From: an uncultured Ruminococcus sp.
GTDB taxonomy: Bacteria > Bacillota > Clostridia > Oscillospirales > Ruminococcaceae
Reading direction: 5' to 3'
Assembly: GCA_945867875.1 (NCBI GenBank)
Contig: CAMBJF010000084.1
Location: 1-9,156, forward strand
Length of the DNA: 9,156 nucleotides
The position numbers were made by a program, and so were the translations under genes. The notes under the pieces are model-generated. The model made no database searches. It was given only the letters and a program-made list of their open reading frames with translations, and had not been told where the DNA came from. Each line of letters opens with the position of its first letter. Position 1 is the first letter of the stretch. Positions 6,324 through 9,156 of the stretch are shown piece after piece.

Positions 6324-9113
6324 ATGTTTATCAATCTTCACGTTCACAGCGAGTACAGTCTCCTTGACGGCGCTTGTCGGATAAAGGATATGGTGAGCCG
6401 TGCAAAGGAAATGGGGCAGACTGCACTTGCGGTCACAGACCACGGAAATATGTATGCGGCTGTGGATTTCTACAATGAATGCACTGCTCAGGGTATCAAG
6501 CCTATTATCGGCTGTGAGGTTTATGTTGCGCCGAGGAGCAGGTTTGACAAAAGCGCAGGGGCGATGTACAGACCCTATCACCTTATTCTTTTGTGCAAAA
6601 ATGAAACGGGGTACAAAAATCTTATAAAAATGGTGTCTCTCGGATTTACAGAGGGCTTTTACAGCAAGCCGAGGGTGGATACTGAGCTTATAAAGGAGCA
6701 TTCCGAGGGGCTTATATGTCTTTCAGGCTGTGTGGCGGGTGAAATTCCACGGAAAATTGCTTCGGGGGATTATGATGCCGCAAGGGAAACGGCTCTCTTA
6801 TACAACAGCATTTTCGGGCAGGGCAATTTTTACATTGAGGTGCAAAATCACGGCATTTCCGAGGAGGCAAAGGTTCTGCCCGCACTTCTGCGCTTATCGG
6901 CTGAGACGGGCATTCCTCTTGCTGCCACAAATGACGCTCATTACGTGAGAAAAGAGGACGCCAAGATTCAACGGATACTCCTTGCGATACAGACAAACAC
7001 TTTGCTCAGCGAAAATATCCCCATTGCGTTCCCGAATGATGAGTTTTATCTCAAAAGCGAGGACGAGATGAGGGCACTTTTCAGGGGTGCTCAACAGGCT
7101 GTTGACAACACTGCCAGAATTGCGGAAATGTGCGATTTCAAAATGGAATTCGGGGTTTTAAAGCTCCCCCGCTTTGACCTTTCGGAAGAGCAGAAAAAAC
7201 AGTTCGGCAATGATAATATTACATTTTTTACCAATATGTGCCGATACGGGCTGAAAAAACGTTACGGGGAAAATCCCGATGAAGAGGTTGTCAAGCGACT
7301 TGAATACGAGCTTGATGTGGTCATCAGAATGGGGTATGTGGACTATTATCTCATTGTGTGGGATTTTATCGCTTATGCAAAGAGCAGGGATATTCCTGTT
7401 GGTCCCGGACGTGGCTCGGGTGCGGGATCGCTGGCGGCTTACTGCATCGGCATCACGGACATTGACCCTATACGCTACAAGCTGCTTTTTGAGAGATTTC
7501 TCAATCCCGAACGAGTTTCTATGCCAGATTTCGACATTGACTTCTGTTACGAGCGCAGGCAGGAGGTCATTGACTATGTTATAAGGCGGTACGGACAGGA
7601 CAGGGTTGCGCAGATCGTCACTTTCGGCACTATGGCGGCAAAGGCGGCGGTGCGTGATGTGGCGAGGGTGCTGGATATGCCTTACAGCGTAGGCGACACG
7701 GTTTCAAAGCTTATCCCCCAGGCGCTTCATATGACCCTTGACAAGGCTCTTGAAGTGTCTCCCGAGCTGAAAAAGCTGTATGACACTGACCTTAAGGCTC
7801 ACGAGATAATCGACACGGCGAGGGCTATTGAGGGTATGCCACGAAATACTTCGACACACGCTGCGGGTGTGGTCATATGTGATGCTCCTGTAAGCAATTA
7901 TGTGCCGCTTATGTGCAGAGATGATGTGACGGCGACACAGTACACTATGACGGCTCTTGAACAGGTGGGGCTTCTGAAAATGGATTTTCTGGGGCTCAGA
8001 AACCTGACGATAATCCACGACTGCGAGGCGGAAATTCGGAAAAGTCACCCGCAGTTTTCCGTGAAAAATATTGATTATTCGGATATAAAGACCTTTGAAA
8101 TGCTGTCAAAAGGTGACACTATGGGCGTTTTTCAGTTTGAAAGCGAGGGTATGACCCAGCTTCTTATCAAGCTTCGCCCCAGGTCGGTAGAGGACCTTAC
8201 GGCGGCGCTGTCACTTTATCGCCCAGGTCCTATGGACAGTATCCCCAAATATCTGAACAACAGGGCGCACCCTGAAAGCATTTCCTACGCTCACCCCATT
8301 CTGAAAGACATTCTTGACGTTACAAACGGCTGCATCGTGTATCAGGAGCAGGTAATGGAAATTTGCCGCAAAATGGCGGGGTATTCCTATGGCAGAGCTG
8401 ATCTTGTGCGCAGGGCTATGGCGAAAAAAAAGCACGATGTTATGGAAAAGGAACGTGAGGTCTTTGTGTCGGGAGCTGTGAAAAACGGCGTTTCCGCTGA
8501 TGTTGCCAACAGCGTTTTCGATGAAATGGCGGGCTTTGCGTCATATGCTTTCAACAAGTCCCACGCTGCGGCTTACTCGGTGGTGGCTTTTCAGACGGCG
8601 TATCTGCGGTGTCATTATCCTGTGGAATATATGGCAGCGCTGATGACGGCGTTCACGGAGTACACGGGCAAGCTTATGGAATATATTGCGTATTGCAGGA
8701 AGTGCGGCATTCCCATTCTGCGCCCCGACATCAACGAGAGCGGGCTTGGATTTACTCCCCTGCCTGACGGAAAGGGCATTCGTTTTTCACTTCTTGCGGC
8801 GAAAAATCTCGGCAGAGGGGTCATTACTTCTCTTATCAATGAGCGGGAAAAGAATGGGAAATTCAAAAATCTCAGCGACCTCATAAGGCGTATGAGCGGT
8901 AGGGAATTTTCAAAAAGATGCGTTGAGAGCCTTATCAAATGCGGGGCACTGGACAGCTTTCCTCTTAACCGCAGGCAGATGATGGAAAATTATGACGTTA
9001 TTGCGGGCGAGGCGGCGGACATTTCACGGAACACCATTGAGGGTCAGCTTGACTTCTTCGGCATATCCGACGGGACTGCTGACAGCTCTGACGCTGAGTA
9101 CAGAGTGCCATAT
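6324..9113 (+). CDS. dnaE: DNA polymerase III alpha subunit DnaE, 3' end lost to adapter
   Basis: This is the catalytic subunit of a C-family replicative polymerase. AAGGAG (6311-6316) is 7 nt from the ATG. The first 930 codons are genomic, of about 1,100-1,160 expected. The PHP domain keeps all nine metal ligands by alignment to known active PHP domains: H6, H8, D15, H40, E65, H86, C136, D204, H206. The polymerase core has GPGRGSGAGS (from 360), PDFDIDF with D402 and D404, FGTMAAKAAVRDV, and KMDFLGL with the third catalytic aspartate D554. Then come YRPGPMDSIP, a helix-hairpin-helix region near 880-895, and the clamp-binding motif QLDFF (908-912). The OB-fold and C-terminal domain are missing. 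The frame stays open through the adapter, so an automatic call would add a false LSLIHISEPTRRYA tail. Firmicutes usually also carry PolC for bulk synthesis, which is not in this window. Confidence 0.96.
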
Positions 9114-9156
9114 CTGTCTCTTATACACATCTCCGAGCCCACGAGACGCTACGCTA
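9114..9156 (+). other. Illumina Nextera adapter and i7 index (artefact)
   Basis: From 9114 the sequence is the Tn5 mosaic end CTGTCTCTTATACACATCT (9114-9132), then CCGAGCCCACGAGAC (9133-9147), the Nextera read-2 adapter. The next eight bases GCTACGCT (9148-9155) match my recollection of index N709, and the last A is the first base of the flanking P7 sequence. This is untrimmed library sequence at a contig end. It is not genomic and should be removed; it is not a transposon in the organism. Confidence 0.98.

Noticed and set aside
9114..9132. Tn5/IS50 mosaic end as a sign of a natural transposon
   Set aside because: It is followed immediately by the Nextera read-2 sequence and an index, so it is library adapter.

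Overview
This is an ordinary chromosomal stretch from what looks like a clostridial Firmicute, most likely a Ruminococcus-type member of the Oscillospiraceae. That is an inference from a rapZ / whiA / dnaE run on one strand, strong AAGGAG-type ribosome binding sites, sigma-A promoters with extended -10 boxes, and a type IV pilus motor ATPase. No phage, CRISPR array, tRNA or rRNA is visible. I found no convincing new biological system; the unusual points are of layout, plus one clear sequencing artefact.

Layout: (1) 1-1311, plus strand: the C-terminal three quarters of a PilB/GspE-type secretion/pilus ATPase, entering from the left edge. (2) 1311-1419: a hairpin terminator usable from both sides, then a near-perfect plus-strand promoter that fires antisense into the next genes. 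(3) 1420-2666, minus strand: a two-gene operon, a GNAT acetyltransferase followed by a Nudix hydrolase joined by a TAATG overlap, with its own strong promoter at 2694-2722. (4) 2735-2897: a 163-bp imperfect palindrome that looks like a miniature inverted-repeat element with a 4-bp flanking repeat. (5) 2937-9113, plus strand: rapZ, a tandem-GNAT fusion, a NimA-like flavoprotein, whiA and dnaE, separated by only 25 to 74 bp and read as one operon. (6) 9114-9156: Illumina Nextera adapter and index sequence, not genomic DNA. It cuts dnaE off at codon 930.

How the genes fit: rapZ and whiA usually form a conserved trio with yvcK in Firmicutes. Here yvcK is absent and two accessory genes (tandem GNAT, NimA-like) sit in the gap. 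whiA leads directly into dnaE, which links a cell-division/growth regulator with a replicative polymerase subunit. The accessory genes on both strands (three GNAT domains, a Nudix enzyme, a flavin enzyme) are generic small-molecule modification or housecleaning functions whose substrates cannot be told from sequence. Three annotated starts are best set downstream of the longest reading frame (rapZ 2937, tandem GNAT 3830, minus-strand GNAT 2666), because Shine-Dalgarno spacing favours them.
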